The notes beneath the pieces were generated by a model. It made no database searches, had not been told where the DNA came from, and saw only the letters and a program-made list of their open reading frames with translations. Below are positions 7,641-16,533 of a stretch of 32,872 nucleotides of DNA, in pieces; within the stretch, counting starts at the first letter, position 1, and each line of letters opens with the position of its first letter. Made by a program: the position numbers and the translations under genes. The stretch is taken from positions 1-32,872 of the forward strand of contig JBBIOU010000032.1 in the NCBI GenBank assembly GCA_037443205.1, in the 5' to 3' direction. The DNA comes from JBBIOU01 sp037443205. GTDB lineage: Bacteria > Bacteroidota > Bacteroidia > Flavobacteriales_D > UBA2798.

Positions 7641-8434
7641 ATACCTATATGCTAAATAAACAAAGTTGTATAACCGGTATATTTTTACTGGCTATAATTA
7701 ATTTATTTGCGCAACCACAAACAAACAATGCTGAACTAGCCAAAAAATACATTGTAGAAGCCAATCAGGAATATAAAAAAAATAATTTTGAAAAAGCAAG
7801 CGAACTATATCGTAAAGCTATCGAAACAAATTACGACAACAAAAAAAGCACTTTTAACTTAGGTAATAGTTTATACAGAGAAAACAAATATAACGAAGCC
7901 ATAGGGCAATATGAAGAATGGGCAGCACAAATATCTGATAAAAAAGAACAAGCAAAAGCCTATCATAACACCGGCAATGCTTATTTACAACAAAAGCAAT
8001 ACGAAAAAAGTATAGAAGCCTATAAAAAATCGCTGCGTATTAATCCGGCTGATGAAGATACCAGATATAATTTAGCATACGCTCAAAAAATGCTTAAACA
8101 AGAACAACAAAACAATAAAAACAAAGATAATAAAGACAATAAAGATAATAAAGAGAACCAGGAACAACAAGATAAAAACGAGAACAAAGATAAACAAAAC
8201 GAAAACAAAAATCAGGATAATAATAAAGATAAAAACGGGAATAAAGAACAAGAAAATAAAAACAATGAAGAGAAAAAAAATGAAGATAAGAAGCAACCCA
8301 TGGAAGGAAAAATAAGTCCAGAGCAAGCCAAACAACTACTGGATGCATTAAACAACAAAGAAAAAGAATTACAACTTGAACTCAATAAAAACAAAACCAA
8401 ACCTAATCAAACAAAAACCGATAAAGACTGGTAA
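7637..8434 (+). CDS. batC: BatC, TPR protein with a low-complexity charged tail
   Basis: 265 aa. Signal peptide (ends LFAQ), then about three tetratricopeptide repeats at residues 35-150, including the canonical YNLAYAQ end of a repeat. From about 155 to 218 the protein is almost only N, K, D, E and Q (for example KDNKDNKDNKENQEQQ), then a short helix with SPEQAKQLLDALNNKE, similar to the C-terminal helix of other BatC proteins. TPR domains bind other proteins, so this is likely a periplasmic scaffold for the Bat complex. The low-complexity DNA (mostly A, G and C-poor on the plus strand) makes long spurious open frames on the other strand. It overlaps batB by 4 bp; batD starts 2 nt after it. 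Confidence 0.88.
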   Translation: MNTYMLNKQSCITGIFLLAIINLFAQPQTNNAELAKKYIVEANQEYKKNNFEKASELYRKAIETNYDNKKSTFNLGNSLYRENKYNEAIGQYEEWAAQISDKKEQAKAYHNTGNAYLQQKQYEKSIEAYKKSLRINPADEDTRYNLAYAQKMLKQEQQNNKNKDNKDNKDNKENQEQQDKNENKDKQNENKNQDNNKDKNGNKEQENKNNEEKKNEDKKQPMEGKISPEQAKQLLDALNNKEKELQLELNKNKTKPNQTKTDKDW

Positions 8435-8436
8435 GT

Positions 8437-10176
8437 ATGTATAGAGTAAATAAATATATCAGTTTTATTAGCTTACTACTTTTTGTACAAATAAATTTTG
8501 CACAAGAAGTTAGTTTTTCGGCATCGGTAAACAGAACCAATATCAGCACAGACGAAACCGTTCAAATAACCTTTAAAAGCAATTCCGATGGTAATTTTAC
8601 GGCACCCGATTTTAAAGATTTTAAAATTTTATCGGGGCCTAACAAAGGAAGCAGTTCGCAAATATCCATAATTAATGGTGTAATGTCTCAGTCTTATACC
8701 ATTACCTGGTCGTTTATACTGCGACCAACCAAAGAGGGCGAGTTAACCATTAACTCAGCCAAATTAAATGTAAACGGTAAAGAATATAAAACCCATCCTG
8801 TAAAAATATCTGTTGGCAAAGGTTCAGGTCAATTCAATACCGATAATGGCAGTAATCCATATCAAAATAACAAACCTATTTTCACCTCCGTTAGTGTCAG
8901 CAAAAATAAAGTGTATCAAGGTGAGCCTCTGGTAGCAACCTATAAATTGTATATGCGAACCGGAAGAATAACCGATTACGACATTAAAATACCTATACAA
9001 AACGGCTTCTGGAGCCAGGAAATTGATCCCGGAAAACAAGGATGGCCACAGTATATAGAAAATTTAAACGGTATAGATTATGTAGTGGTACCCTTAAAAA
9101 AAGAACTACTCTACCCGAACTCTTTTGGCAAATTCAAATTGAAACCTTACGATTTAATGGCCATTGTGCAGTTTTCTTTTTGGGACAGCCGAAGATTCGA
9201 CCTGGTTAGCAATTCTCCCGAAATAGAAGTTATGCCTTTGCCGGCTGCCGGTAAACCGGAAGATTTTTCGGGTGCAGTAGGTTCGTTTAAGATGGAAACC
9301 AATTTCAGCACTACCGAACTTAAAGCAAATGACGGTATAGACATAAAAATAAAAATCAGCGGTACAGGTAATTTTAAACTGATGGATAAACCCGTTTTAA
9401 AAGTACCTGCAGATTTCGAAATGTATGACCCTGAAACCAAAGACAAACTCTCTGTAACTGAAAAAGGCATGAGCGGAAGCAGAGAATTTAATTATTTAAT
9501 CATTCCCCGTCATTCAGGAAAATACCTGATAGAACCCATTAACTTTAGTTATTTTGATACAGACAGCCGAAGCTACAAAACACTCCGTTCCGAACCTCAG
9601 GAAATTAATGTACTTAAAAACGATAACGAACCCGAACAAAATGCCACTGTAAAAAACGACCTGAAAATAATTACTACAGATATAGCATATCTGAAAACTT
9701 ACGAAAACGACTCTATAAACACTGATAATTTTGTAATCGCTAAAAAATGGTATTATTTTCTGTATCTATCTACCTTGCCAATATTTTTGACTTTTATATT
9801 TTTCATCCGTAAGCGCAAAAATATAAATGAGCAAACTCATAAAATGCAAAAAGCAACCAAAATAGCTTTGAAGCGATTACGCCAGGCTAAGCAACATCTG
9901 GACAATAAACAGTCGGCTGCATTTTATAATGAATTGCACAAAGCGCTGTTGGTATATTTATCAGATAAATGCGGGATACAATTTTCTGAACAAAACAAAG
10001 AAAATATAAAACTGTATCTTAATAACAAAAATGCAGATACAGAACTTTGCCGCTTATTTATAGATATTTTGCAAACCTGCGAAATGGCCAGATATGCAAG
10101 ACAAGAGCCTGGTTCAGAACAAATACTTTACAACAACGCCATCAATTTAATTGAAAAACTTGAAAAAGTATTATGA
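8437..10176 (+). CDS. batD: BatD protein
   Basis: 579 aa. Signal peptide ending FAQ, a long periplasmic region of repeated beta-sandwich domains, including the typical phrases FSASVNRTNISTDETVQITF near the N-terminus and YQGEPLVATYKLY in the middle. One TM helix follows at about 437-458 and then a cytoplasmic helical tail (KATKIALKRLRQAKQHLDN and onwards). This is the usual BatD architecture and length. It overlaps batE by 4 bp. The molecular role of BatD is not established; membrane topology here is read from the sequence. Confidence 0.92.
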   Translation: MYRVNKYISFISLLLFVQINFAQEVSFSASVNRTNISTDETVQITFKSNSDGNFTAPDFKDFKILSGPNKGSSSQISIINGVMSQSYTITWSFILRPTKEGELTINSAKLNVNGKEYKTHPVKISVGKGSGQFNTDNGSNPYQNNKPIFTSVSVSKNKVYQGEPLVATYKLYMRTGRITDYDIKIPIQNGFWSQEIDPGKQGWPQYIENLNGIDYVVVPLKKELLYPNSFGKFKLKPYDLMAIVQFSFWDSRRFDLVSNSPEIEVMPLPAAGKPEDFSGAVGSFKMETNFSTTELKANDGIDIKIKISGTGNFKLMDKPVLKVPADFEMYDPETKDKLSVTEKGMSGSREFNYLIIPRHSGKYLIEPINFSYFDTDSRSYKTLRSEPQEINVLKNDNEPEQNATVKNDLKIITTDIAYLKTYENDSINTDNFVIAKKWYYFLYLSTLPIFLTFIFFIRKRKNINEQTHKMQKATKIALKRLRQAKQHLDNKQSAAFYNELHKALLVYLSDKCGIQFSEQNKENIKLYLNNKNADTELCRLFIDILQTCEMARYARQEPGSEQILYNNAINLIEKLEKVL

Positions 10177-10952
10177 GTAAAAATATGAATTATACACTTA
10201 CAGGTAAACAGTTATGGATAAATCTGCTTTGTATGTTACTAGCAGTAAATCTTTATGCCGGTAAAGAAATTTTTATGCAAGCCGAAAAACTATACAGCGA
10301 AAAAAAATATGCTGAAGCTTTACAGCTTTACCAATCACTTGAAAACGAAAAAACACATTCGGCCATCTTATATTACAACATGGGTAACTGTCATTATAAA
10401 ATGCAAAATATTGCCAATGCAATATGGTATTACGAAAAAGCTCTGAAATTAAATCCTGACGACCCTGAAATTAAAAAAAATCTGGAGTTTGCAAACCAAA
10501 AAATTAGAGATAATATTCCGCTTAATGATAGCCTGAATCTAAATAACTGGATAATTTCATTCTCATCATTTTTTACTTCCAACACCTGGGCATGGCTTTC
10601 ATTTTTGTTTATAATACTATTCTGGATAAACTTACTAATTGTGTTCTATAATCAAAAATTACTTATCAAACGATTATCATTAAATTCGGTGTTTGTATGC
10701 ACCGTTTTTGCCTTTGTTTGTTGGTATTTTTCTTACGCCTCATACAAACATTACACACAACATACACACGGCATAATTTTTCAATCAACTGCAGAAATTA
10801 AAACCGAACCAAACGAAAAAAGTAATACAGCTTTTATTTTGCATGAAGGCTCTAAAGTAAAACTGGAAGAGAAAAAAAACAATTGGTACAAAATAAGTCT
10901 GGACGAAAATAAAAAAGGTTGGTTGCAAGAAAATTACTTAAAACAAATATAA
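10173..10952 (+). CDS. batE: BatE, TPR and SH3-like protein
   Basis: 259 aa. Signal or first TM segment, TPR repeats at about 30-110 (AEKLYSEKKYAEALQLYQ, YYNMGNCHYKMQNIANAIWY, then ALKLNPDD), two TM helices at about 133-155 and 165-188, and a C-terminal bacterial SH3-like domain (about 200-259, ending WLQENYLKQI). SH3-like domains often bind peptidoglycan or peptides. It is the last gene of the operon; its TAA stop lies at the edge of repeat copy B, whose consensus end is TAAACCC. Confidence 0.9.
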   Translation: MSKNMNYTLTGKQLWINLLCMLLAVNLYAGKEIFMQAEKLYSEKKYAEALQLYQSLENEKTHSAILYYNMGNCHYKMQNIANAIWYYEKALKLNPDDPEIKKNLEFANQKIRDNIPLNDSLNLNNWIISFSSFFTSNTWAWLSFLFIILFWINLLIVFYNQKLLIKRLSLNSVFVCTVFAFVCWYFSYASYKHYTQHTHGIIFQSTAEIKTEPNEKSNTAFILHEGSKVKLEEKKNNWYKISLDENKKGWLQENYLKQI

Positions 10953-11089
10953 ACCCATATTCAGCATTAGAAATTTGAAATAAATCCAAATTTTCCGACA
11001 GAGGCGGACTGAGTGTGCTGAGTGTCTTGTGGGATTTGGGTTATCCGTCATCAGGCGAGCATTACCCATGCTAATGCGTAATGTGGGTT
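10950..11089 (+). repeat. intergenic repeat family 1, copy B
   Basis: Same element as 2335-2467 but in the opposite orientation, between the convergent batE and fmt genes. The hairpin arms are 11060-11069 and 11074-11083 with one mismatch. The left end coincides with the batE stop codon. It is directly followed by repeat family 2. Confidence 0.85.
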
Positions 11090-11214
11090 AAAGCGCATCA
11101 GGCACACGCAAATGCGGGCGCGCGCAAAGCGTAAATATAAACTTTAGCAAATGCAGATGTAATGCATTTGCGTTAAGAAGTTTTTAGAGCGCACTAAAGA
11201 TTATTTGTGTATTG
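11089..11214 (+). repeat. intergenic repeat family 2, copy 1
   Basis: Matches 32555-32681 in the same orientation; a 50-bp block at 11140-11189 is identical to 32606-32655. That block contains the inverted pair GCAAATGC and GCATTTGC. The region 11215-11339 up to the end of fmt shows no gene and no clear terminator. Confidence 0.8.
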
Positions 11215-11339
11215 AATACAAAAATTCTTACAACTTTTGGGGATCAATATAACTGCTTTAAATTAAAAAATTTAATATCAGTTTACACTCAATATATGCT
11301 AAAAAATTACAATATCTGCTATCCCGAAAAACAAGAAAT

Positions 11340-12290
11340 TTACTCAAAACAAGCATCCGTGCTAAATTTACATCCTTTCAGATATTCTTCAACCGGCATT
11401 CTTTTTTTACCGCTTGCTTGTATCTCTTGTATTTCAATATATCCCTCTTTACAATAAACTTTTAAATAATTTTTATAATCCGTTTCTATTTTACCCGGTT
11501 CAAAACTATGCTCGGCCGTATATGCTTTGGTTTTATAAATTTTATATTCAGACGAAGTATTTTTTAGCTTTGTCCATGCACCCGGATAGGGTGACAATCC
11601 TCTTACTTTGTTATGGATATGATGGGCTAAATCGTGCCAGTTTAATTTGCAATCAGATTTAAAAATTTTAGGAGCCTGTTTTAATTCCTGATGTTCATGC
11701 ACTAAATTTTCTTGTTTAACAGCAGATGCGTTTGAAGTTTCTATTAAACGAATAGTTTTAACTAATACATCCGAGCCCAGATGCATCAGTTTATCGTGTA
11801 AGGTACCCGCATCGTCTTCGTCATCAATGGGTAATATCTCTTGTAATAATATATCGCCTGTATCTATTTCGTGTTTGATAAAAAATGTACTTACGCCTGT
11901 TTGTGTTTCACCATTTATGAGTGCCCAGTTGATTGGTGCCGCTCCTCTGTATTGCGGCAAAATACTGGCATGTAGGTTTATTGTGCCTTGTGGAGGCATT
12001 TTCCATACTGCCTCGGGCAACATTCTAAAAGCTACTACAACAAATAAATCGGCTTGCAATGATTGAAGCCGGTTAATAAAAGTTTCTTCTTTAAGTTTAT
12101 CGGGTTGTAAAACCGGCAGTTTTTTTTCTAATGCAAATTCTTTTACAGCCGACATGCTTATTTTCTGTCCTCTGCCGGCCGGTTTGTCGGGTGCAGTTAC
12201 AACTGCTTTTACCGTATAGCCGGCTTCCAATATTTTTTTTAAAGGTTCTACCGCAAAATGCGGTGTACCCATATACACTATGCTCAACAT
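11340..12290 (-). CDS. fmt: methionyl-tRNA formyltransferase
   Basis: 316 aa, the usual length. It transfers a formyl group from 10-formyltetrahydrofolate to Met-tRNA for initiation. The formyltransferase catalytic triad is present: N105 and H107 in INLHASILPQYRGAAPINW, and D143 in HEIDTGD. The N-terminal Rossmann-like part starts MLSIVYMGTPHFAV and the C-terminal OB-like domain contains GLSPYPGAW. The gene lies 13 nt after the end of the MATE gene on the same strand, so the two may share a transcript. Cytoplasmic. A routine housekeeping gene without oddities. Confidence 0.96.
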   Translation of the reverse strand: MLSIVYMGTPHFAVEPLKKILEAGYTVKAVVTAPDKPAGRGQKISMSAVKEFALEKKLPVLQPDKLKEETFINRLQSLQADLFVVVAFRMLPEAVWKMPPQGTINLHASILPQYRGAAPINWALINGETQTGVSTFFIKHEIDTGDILLQEILPIDDEDDAGTLHDKLMHLGSDVLVKTIRLIETSNASAVKQENLVHEHQELKQAPKIFKSDCKLNWHDLAHHIHNKVRGLSPYPGAWTKLKNTSSEYKIYKTKAYTAEHSFEPGKIETDYKNYLKVYCKEGYIEIQEIQASGKKRMPVEEYLKGCKFSTDACFE

Positions 12291-12303
12291 TTTATTTTAC
12301 TTT

Positions 12304-13632
12304 TTATACTTTGATGTTTTTCCATTTACCTTTTTTGATGTAATACATACAGGCCAAGGCCATTACTCCGAAATAAACATATTCCATACACCAAACCGTG
12401 CTTATCGGTTGTGGATAAATCATGGTAAACAACCAGGCACCCGTTAAATATACCGCTATAGAAATTAATTCTATGCGAAACGATGTGCGGGTATCACCCG
12501 AACCTGACACTAGATTTAATAGGGGTAAACTAAGACTCATTAATAACATTGCACCGGTAACAATTCTAAGTGTATGTACACAATCAGCAAGTATATGTTC
12601 GTGCGTACTAATTACAGGAACTGCTACATAAGGGTAAAAAATATTTTGGTGCACAAAAAGAAAAATAAATAAGAAACTCAATATCATTATTTTAAATACG
12701 GTAGGTATTACTTCATTTATTTTTTGTTCTGCTATCAAGCGGCTTACAAAGGTACGCGTGGCTACCCCCATACCCAGTACAGGAATAAGCGCAATTAAAT
12801 AAAAATTGCGTACTACCTGTGATATTTCTAGTGCTTCTGAGCCCATTTGTTCCAAAAAAAAGAAAAAAACTGTCCATACCCCCACCGATATAAAACCTTG
12901 AATCATTAAAGGCCATGATATTTTTATTAAGCTTACTGATAAAACTGCATCTAAATACATATTTTTAAAAAGGCGGTATGCGGTAAGCTTCTTATCGGCA
13001 TAGGCATAACCAGCTACAAATAATAGTGCTATAACTTCTGATAATACTGTTGCCAAAGCTGCTCCTTTTATTTGTAATTCAGGGAATCCGAGTTTGCCAA
13101 AAATAAGGCAATAATCCAGCAGCACATTGCTCAGCGCCATGATTAATGTACTGTACATGATGATGCGTGTGCGTGCAATACCCGAATAAAAACCATTATA
13201 TACTTGTATAGCAGCTGCAAAAAAAACTCCCCATATACGTACACTCAAAAAATCCTGCATCTTTTCACCGGTAGATGCATCTTTTACAGTTGCCGGCAAA
13301 AGATAATATATTACCCAAAGAATTAATAACAACCCAATCGATAAGACTAATTGTAATAAGATAGCAACATTAAAAACCTTGCCGGCTTCATTTTTTCTGC
13401 CCTCACCTTCTCTGCGGGCAACAATTACCTGCAGGCCATTGCCCAAACCTTGTGCAAACATTAACACCGAAATATAAATCATGGCAGCATTTCCCGAAGC
13501 ATTAAAATCTAAACTACTTACACGGTTCAAAAATGCCGAATCGGTAATAGATACAATAAAATGCACAAAAGTTCCTATCATTATCGGAAAGGAAACGCTC
13601 AGAATTTCTTTATAACCAATACTTGTTTTTAT
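12304..13632 (-). CDS. MATE family efflux transporter, probable non-ATG start
   Basis: Twelve hydrophobic segments fit a multi-antimicrobial extrusion (Na+ or H+ drug antiporter) protein of the inner membrane. The first ATG is at 13581 and gives 425 aa beginning MIGTFVHFIVSITDSAFLNR, which starts inside the first helix of the family. The frame is open upstream to a stop at 13669-13671, and the 17 codons from 13632 read xKTSIGYKEILSVSFPI, which is what a MATE N-terminus normally looks like. The codon at the expected Met (13632-13630) is ATA. I therefore extend the call to 13632, making about 442 aa; a rare ATA or ATT start, a mutated start or a base error are all possible. Substrate is not predictable. 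It is followed by fmt. Confidence 0.8.
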   Translation of the reverse strand: MKTSIGYKEILSVSFPIMIGTFVHFIVSITDSAFLNRVSSLDFNASGNAAMIYISVLMFAQGLGNGLQVIVARREGEGRKNEAGKVFNVAILLQLVLSIGLLLILWVIYYLLPATVKDASTGEKMQDFLSVRIWGVFFAAAIQVYNGFYSGIARTRIIMYSTLIMALSNVLLDYCLIFGKLGFPELQIKGAALATVLSEVIALLFVAGYAYADKKLTAYRLFKNMYLDAVLSVSLIKISWPLMIQGFISVGVWTVFFFFLEQMGSEALEISQVVRNFYLIALIPVLGMGVATRTFVSRLIAEQKINEVIPTVFKIMILSFLFIFLFVHQNIFYPYVAVPVISTHEHILADCVHTLRIVTGAMLLMSLSLPLLNLVSGSGDTRTSFRIELISIAVYLTGAWLFTMIYPQPISTVWCMEYVYFGVMALACMYYIKKGKWKNIKV

Positions 13633-13778
13633 GTAAATGATTTTAGACTGCGAAGATAGTTTTAAGATTTAAGATATTTATTACAAGTTTTATACAACCG
13701 AATCAGATATTAGTTAATACAGATGTAGAGTTTAATTAGTTTGCGAACATTTTTTAAGTAAATACTGATTATTTTTAT

Positions 13779-13914
13779 AAACCCAAATTCAGCATTAGAA
13801 ATTTGAAATAAATCCAAATTTTCCGCCAGAGGCGGACTGAGTGCTTTGTCAAAGGGGTGGGTTTGGGTTATCCGCCATTAGGCGAGCATTACGTATGCAA
13901 ATGCGTAATGTGGG
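13779..13914 (+). repeat. intergenic repeat family 1, copy C
   Basis: Same orientation as copy B and opposite to A. Hairpin arms are 13887-13896 and 13901-13910; the one altered base still allows a G-U pair. It lies between the divergent MATE and efp genes. The middle portion (about 13840-13858) differs from the other copies. The rest of 13633-13997 holds only weak promoter-like sequence. Confidence 0.85.
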
Positions 13915-13972
13915 ATAAATTAAGCTTATAAATCAAAGCGTAACTTGGTTTAATAATATTCAGAATGATTTA

Positions 13973-13980
13973 TAAATTTG
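13973..13980 (+). promoter_or_regulatory. candidate -7 box for efp
   Basis: TAAATTTG matches TAnnTTTG and ends 17 nt before the efp ATG at 13998. A TTG at 13945-13947 is somewhat far for a -33 element. Because the box lies downstream of the alternative ATG at 13965, it supports the shorter efp start. Confidence 0.5.
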
Positions 13981-13997
13981 CAAAAAATAAATTAGCT

Positions 13998-14567
13998 ATG
14001 GCAACAACTGCAGATTTTAAAAACGGAATGTGTTTCAGACATAATTCAGATATTGTTCAAATAATTGAATTTCAACATGTAAAACCTGGTAAAGGCCCTG
14101 CTTTTGTACGTACAAAATTACGCAGCTTAAACAGCGGTAAAATACTTGACGTAACCTTTAACTCGGGAGTAAAAGTAGAACCGGTAAGAGTAGAACGAAG
14201 GGTTTGTCAATATTTATATAATGATGAACAAGGGTATCATTTTATGAATAATGCTGATTATGAACAATTTTTTCTGGACAAGAAACTAATAAACAGCCCG
14301 CAGTTTTTGGTAGAAGGTGCCGAAGTTGAAATAATGTACAACACAGAGGATGAACAACCTATGAGTTGTGAGCTAAAGCCACACATAGAACTCGAAGTTA
14401 CTTATACCGAACCGGCCATCAAAGGCGATTCTGTAAATAATAATTTAAAACCCGCCACCTTAGAAACCGGAGCAGAAATAAAAGTGCCTTTATTTATTAA
14501 CACAGGAGATAAAATACGCATAAATACCGCCACGGGCGAGTACATGGAGCGCGTAAATACAAAATAA
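13998..14567 (+). CDS. efp: translation elongation factor P
   Basis: 189 aa with the three-domain EF-P pattern; it relieves ribosome stalling at polyproline. The start MATTADFKNGMCF is chosen over an upstream in-frame ATG at 13965 because family members begin here and a -7 box lies between the two. The tip loop reads HVKPGKGPAFVRTK, with K32 at the position of the modified lysine in E. coli EF-P. The C-terminal end GDKIRINTATGEYMERV is canonical. Whether the lysine is modified cannot be told; no EpmA or EpmB gene is in the window. It converges with the next gene at a distance of 6 nt, with no obvious terminator between. Confidence 0.96.
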   Translation: MATTADFKNGMCFRHNSDIVQIIEFQHVKPGKGPAFVRTKLRSLNSGKILDVTFNSGVKVEPVRVERRVCQYLYNDEQGYHFMNNADYEQFFLDKKLINSPQFLVEGAEVEIMYNTEDEQPMSCELKPHIELEVTYTEPAIKGDSVNNNLKPATLETGAEIKVPLFINTGDKIRINTATGEYMERVNTK

Positions 14568-14573
14568 AGGATA

Positions 14574-15365
14574 CTACAAAGGATTTTGTTTTTTGATGAT
14601 TTTCCAAAAAAGTGAAGGAAAATATCTTTTAATAGTTACGGCAAAAATCTCTTTACCCCCAATTAGTACTTCTTTTTTATTTTTTTTGATTGCCTGTAAA
14701 ATTTGTTTGGCACAACTATCAGGGCTTATACCCTGTTGTTGACTGATATCCATTTTTGCATGAACCGAACCATTGCCCGTAACTGCATTTAATGAAATAG
14801 GGGTATTAACTTTTCCCGGACAAATTAAGTGGACTTTAATTTTATTTTGCTCTTCTTCCAGCATCAACGATTCAAAATATCCATGCAGAGCATGTTTAGT
14901 TGCTGCATACCCCGAACGAAGATAAAAACCAAATTTACCTGCTATGCTGCTTATTACCGCAATATTACCCGATTGTTGCTGCTGCATATAAGGCAACACG
15001 GCACGTGTTAAGGCTACCTGTGCAAAAAAATTAACTGCAAACAGTTTATGTAAAATTTCGGGGTTTGTGTCTATAGCTTTAGCACGTTGACTAATCCCTC
15101 CGTTATTTACTAAAATATCTAATCTGCCAAATGATTGATGTGCCGATGCAGCAAGTTCATTCCAGTTATTATCTTTTTCTAAATCAAACGACAATATAAA
15201 TACATTATGGGGATTGGGGCAACGTTGTTTTACACGTTCCAACTCCTCAACCCTGCGCGCAGAAAGTATCAGTTTTGCTCCCTCGCGGGCAAATGCCATA
15301 GCCAATGCCTCTCCTATCCCTGAGCTGGCACCGGTTATCCATACTACTTTATTGTTAAAAAACAT
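14574..15365 (-). CDS. short-chain dehydrogenase/reductase
   Basis: 263 aa, a classical SDR. The nucleotide-binding TGASSGIG is at 11-18 and NNGG at 87-90. The catalytic residues are S140, Y153 and K157 (YAATK). R37-R38 after the second strand suggests a preference for NADP(H), by analogy. The C-terminal part contains a hydrophobic, basic stretch (IKRYFPSLFWKIIKK) like that of membrane-associated SDRs of the DHRS7 type. Substrate unknown. It is followed upstream on the same strand by the transglutaminase-like gene, 36 nt away. Confidence 0.9.
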   Translation of the reverse strand: MFFNNKVVWITGASSGIGEALAMAFAREGAKLILSARRVEELERVKQRCPNPHNVFILSFDLEKDNNWNELAASAHQSFGRLDILVNNGGISQRAKAIDTNPEILHKLFAVNFFAQVALTRAVLPYMQQQQSGNIAVISSIAGKFGFYLRSGYAATKHALHGYFESLMLEEEQNKIKVHLICPGKVNTPISLNAVTGNGSVHAKMDISQQQGISPDSCAKQILQAIKKNKKEVLIGGKEIFAVTIKRYFPSLFWKIIKKQNPL

Positions 15366-15401
15366 GCTGCAAGTTATAGAAAATTGTGTTTAATGATTTT
15401 T

Positions 15402-16370
15402 TCATTTTATATATAATTCAGCTTTTCTGATTTTACTCTGGTATTTGCCTCCCGGGTAATAATCGTTATAATCAAAATTTAACCATACGTTGTCGTCTTT
15501 ATCAATATGGTAATATATGGGTTCATCTTTATTTTCAAGCGGAAAAAGTACTTCGCGTATTAAATAATTTATGTTTTCAATATTTTTTACACTTCCTACT
15601 TTTACTTCCGGATAAACATGGCCTACAGTTGCGCCATAGTCGGTTAAAACATGGGTACGCACCAGTTTCACTTCTCCTCCAATGGCTTTAATGCAGGCCG
15701 CCATTAAAATAGAGTAATCATCACAATCTCCTTTAAATTTTCCGTCAAGTTGCAGTTGCTGAATGGTTTCGCTGGCTAGGGCAAAATATTCGTTGCCCAT
15801 GGGGTCGTAAACATAGCGCCAGCGGTTGCGTATTTCTTTAAACACCGAAAAAAATTGTACAATAATTCTGTTAGTGCCTTTTTCATAAGCTTCAAAATGT
15901 TTTATGGCAATGGTAGCCGCATAATTTCTTACAATGGGGTTACGGTAATCTATGGCTGCAATCATTTTATCGGCATTCGGAAAATTTTCTGCAGATGTTT
16001 GTTCAAACTCAAATTTAATGGCGCCTGCCTCAATATTATACAAAAATGATTTATAACTTTTGTACAAATCGCTAAAACTGTAAAATCCCAATAAACCCGA
16101 AATTATCAATGCAGCGGTGCCTATAGCTATAGATAAATACAAATACTTTTTTACACGATGTGCTAAATAATATACAATACTGTAAACAACAATAAAAATG
16201 ATAATATGGTCAACTCGTATTTCTTTAAAAAATGGCAAATACAAAGGAGGTAATGCACTATAGAAAAAAATAAAAGGCGGCATCGTCAGAAAAAAAACTA
16301 TCGTAATCAGCGCAAGCCTGTTAAGCCATAGCTTTACTGATTGGTTTGAATTATTTTTTTCCTGATTCAT
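15402..16370 (-). CDS. membrane protein with transglutaminase-like domain
   Basis: 322 aa. Three TM helices in the first 100 residues (about 17-38, 53-71 and 77-98), then a soluble region with a transglutaminase/cysteine-protease-like core: C216 in KGDCDDYS, H251 in GHVYPEV and a later aspartate (NFDYND) as a possible Cys-His-Asp triad. The fold is used by transglutaminases, peptidases and some inactive proteins; the substrate is not predictable. The soluble domain probably faces the periplasm if the third helix exits outward, but orientation is uncertain. A TACATTTG box lies 9 nt upstream of the ATG. Confidence 0.82.
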   Translation of the reverse strand: MNQEKNNSNQSVKLWLNRLALITIVFFLTMPPFIFFYSALPPLYLPFFKEIRVDHIIIFIVVYSIVYYLAHRVKKYLYLSIAIGTAALIISGLLGFYSFSDLYKSYKSFLYNIEAGAIKFEFEQTSAENFPNADKMIAAIDYRNPIVRNYAATIAIKHFEAYEKGTNRIIVQFFSVFKEIRNRWRYVYDPMGNEYFALASETIQQLQLDGKFKGDCDDYSILMAACIKAIGGEVKLVRTHVLTDYGATVGHVYPEVKVGSVKNIENINYLIREVLFPLENKDEPIYYHIDKDDNVWLNFDYNDYYPGGKYQSKIRKAELYIK

Positions 16371-16379
16371 TATTCAGAA

Positions 16380-16387
16380 CAAATGTA
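16380..16387 (-). promoter_or_regulatory. candidate -7 box for the transglutaminase-like gene
   Basis: The minus strand reads TACATTTG, matching TAnnTTTG, 9 nt before the ATG at 16370. No good -33 TTG at standard spacing. The divergent SixA-like gene has only a one-mismatch box (CATATTTG) upstream. Confidence 0.42.
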
Positions 16388-16533
16388 GCATTTACTAAAC
16401 TAATAAAATTATTATCAAATTATATATTGAACGTAATAGCCTACATAGTGTTGTATTATTGTTTAATAATTAAGTAAACGGTGCATATTTGATAAATAAG
16501 TAATAATTATATTAGCCTTAAATTTATGTTGTT

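Noticed and set aside
8072..8400. Three overlapping hydrophobic minus-strand open frames (62-87 aa) opposite the BatC tail
   Set aside because: They are shadows of A-rich low-complexity DNA encoding N, K, D and E; the reverse strand then reads as F, L and I. There is no start signal, and a well-supported gene lies on the other strand.
11212..11457. Plus-strand 81-aa frame running into the 3' end of fmt
   Set aside because: It overlaps a confident gene on the other strand and starts in repeat DNA without a ribosome site or recognisable product.
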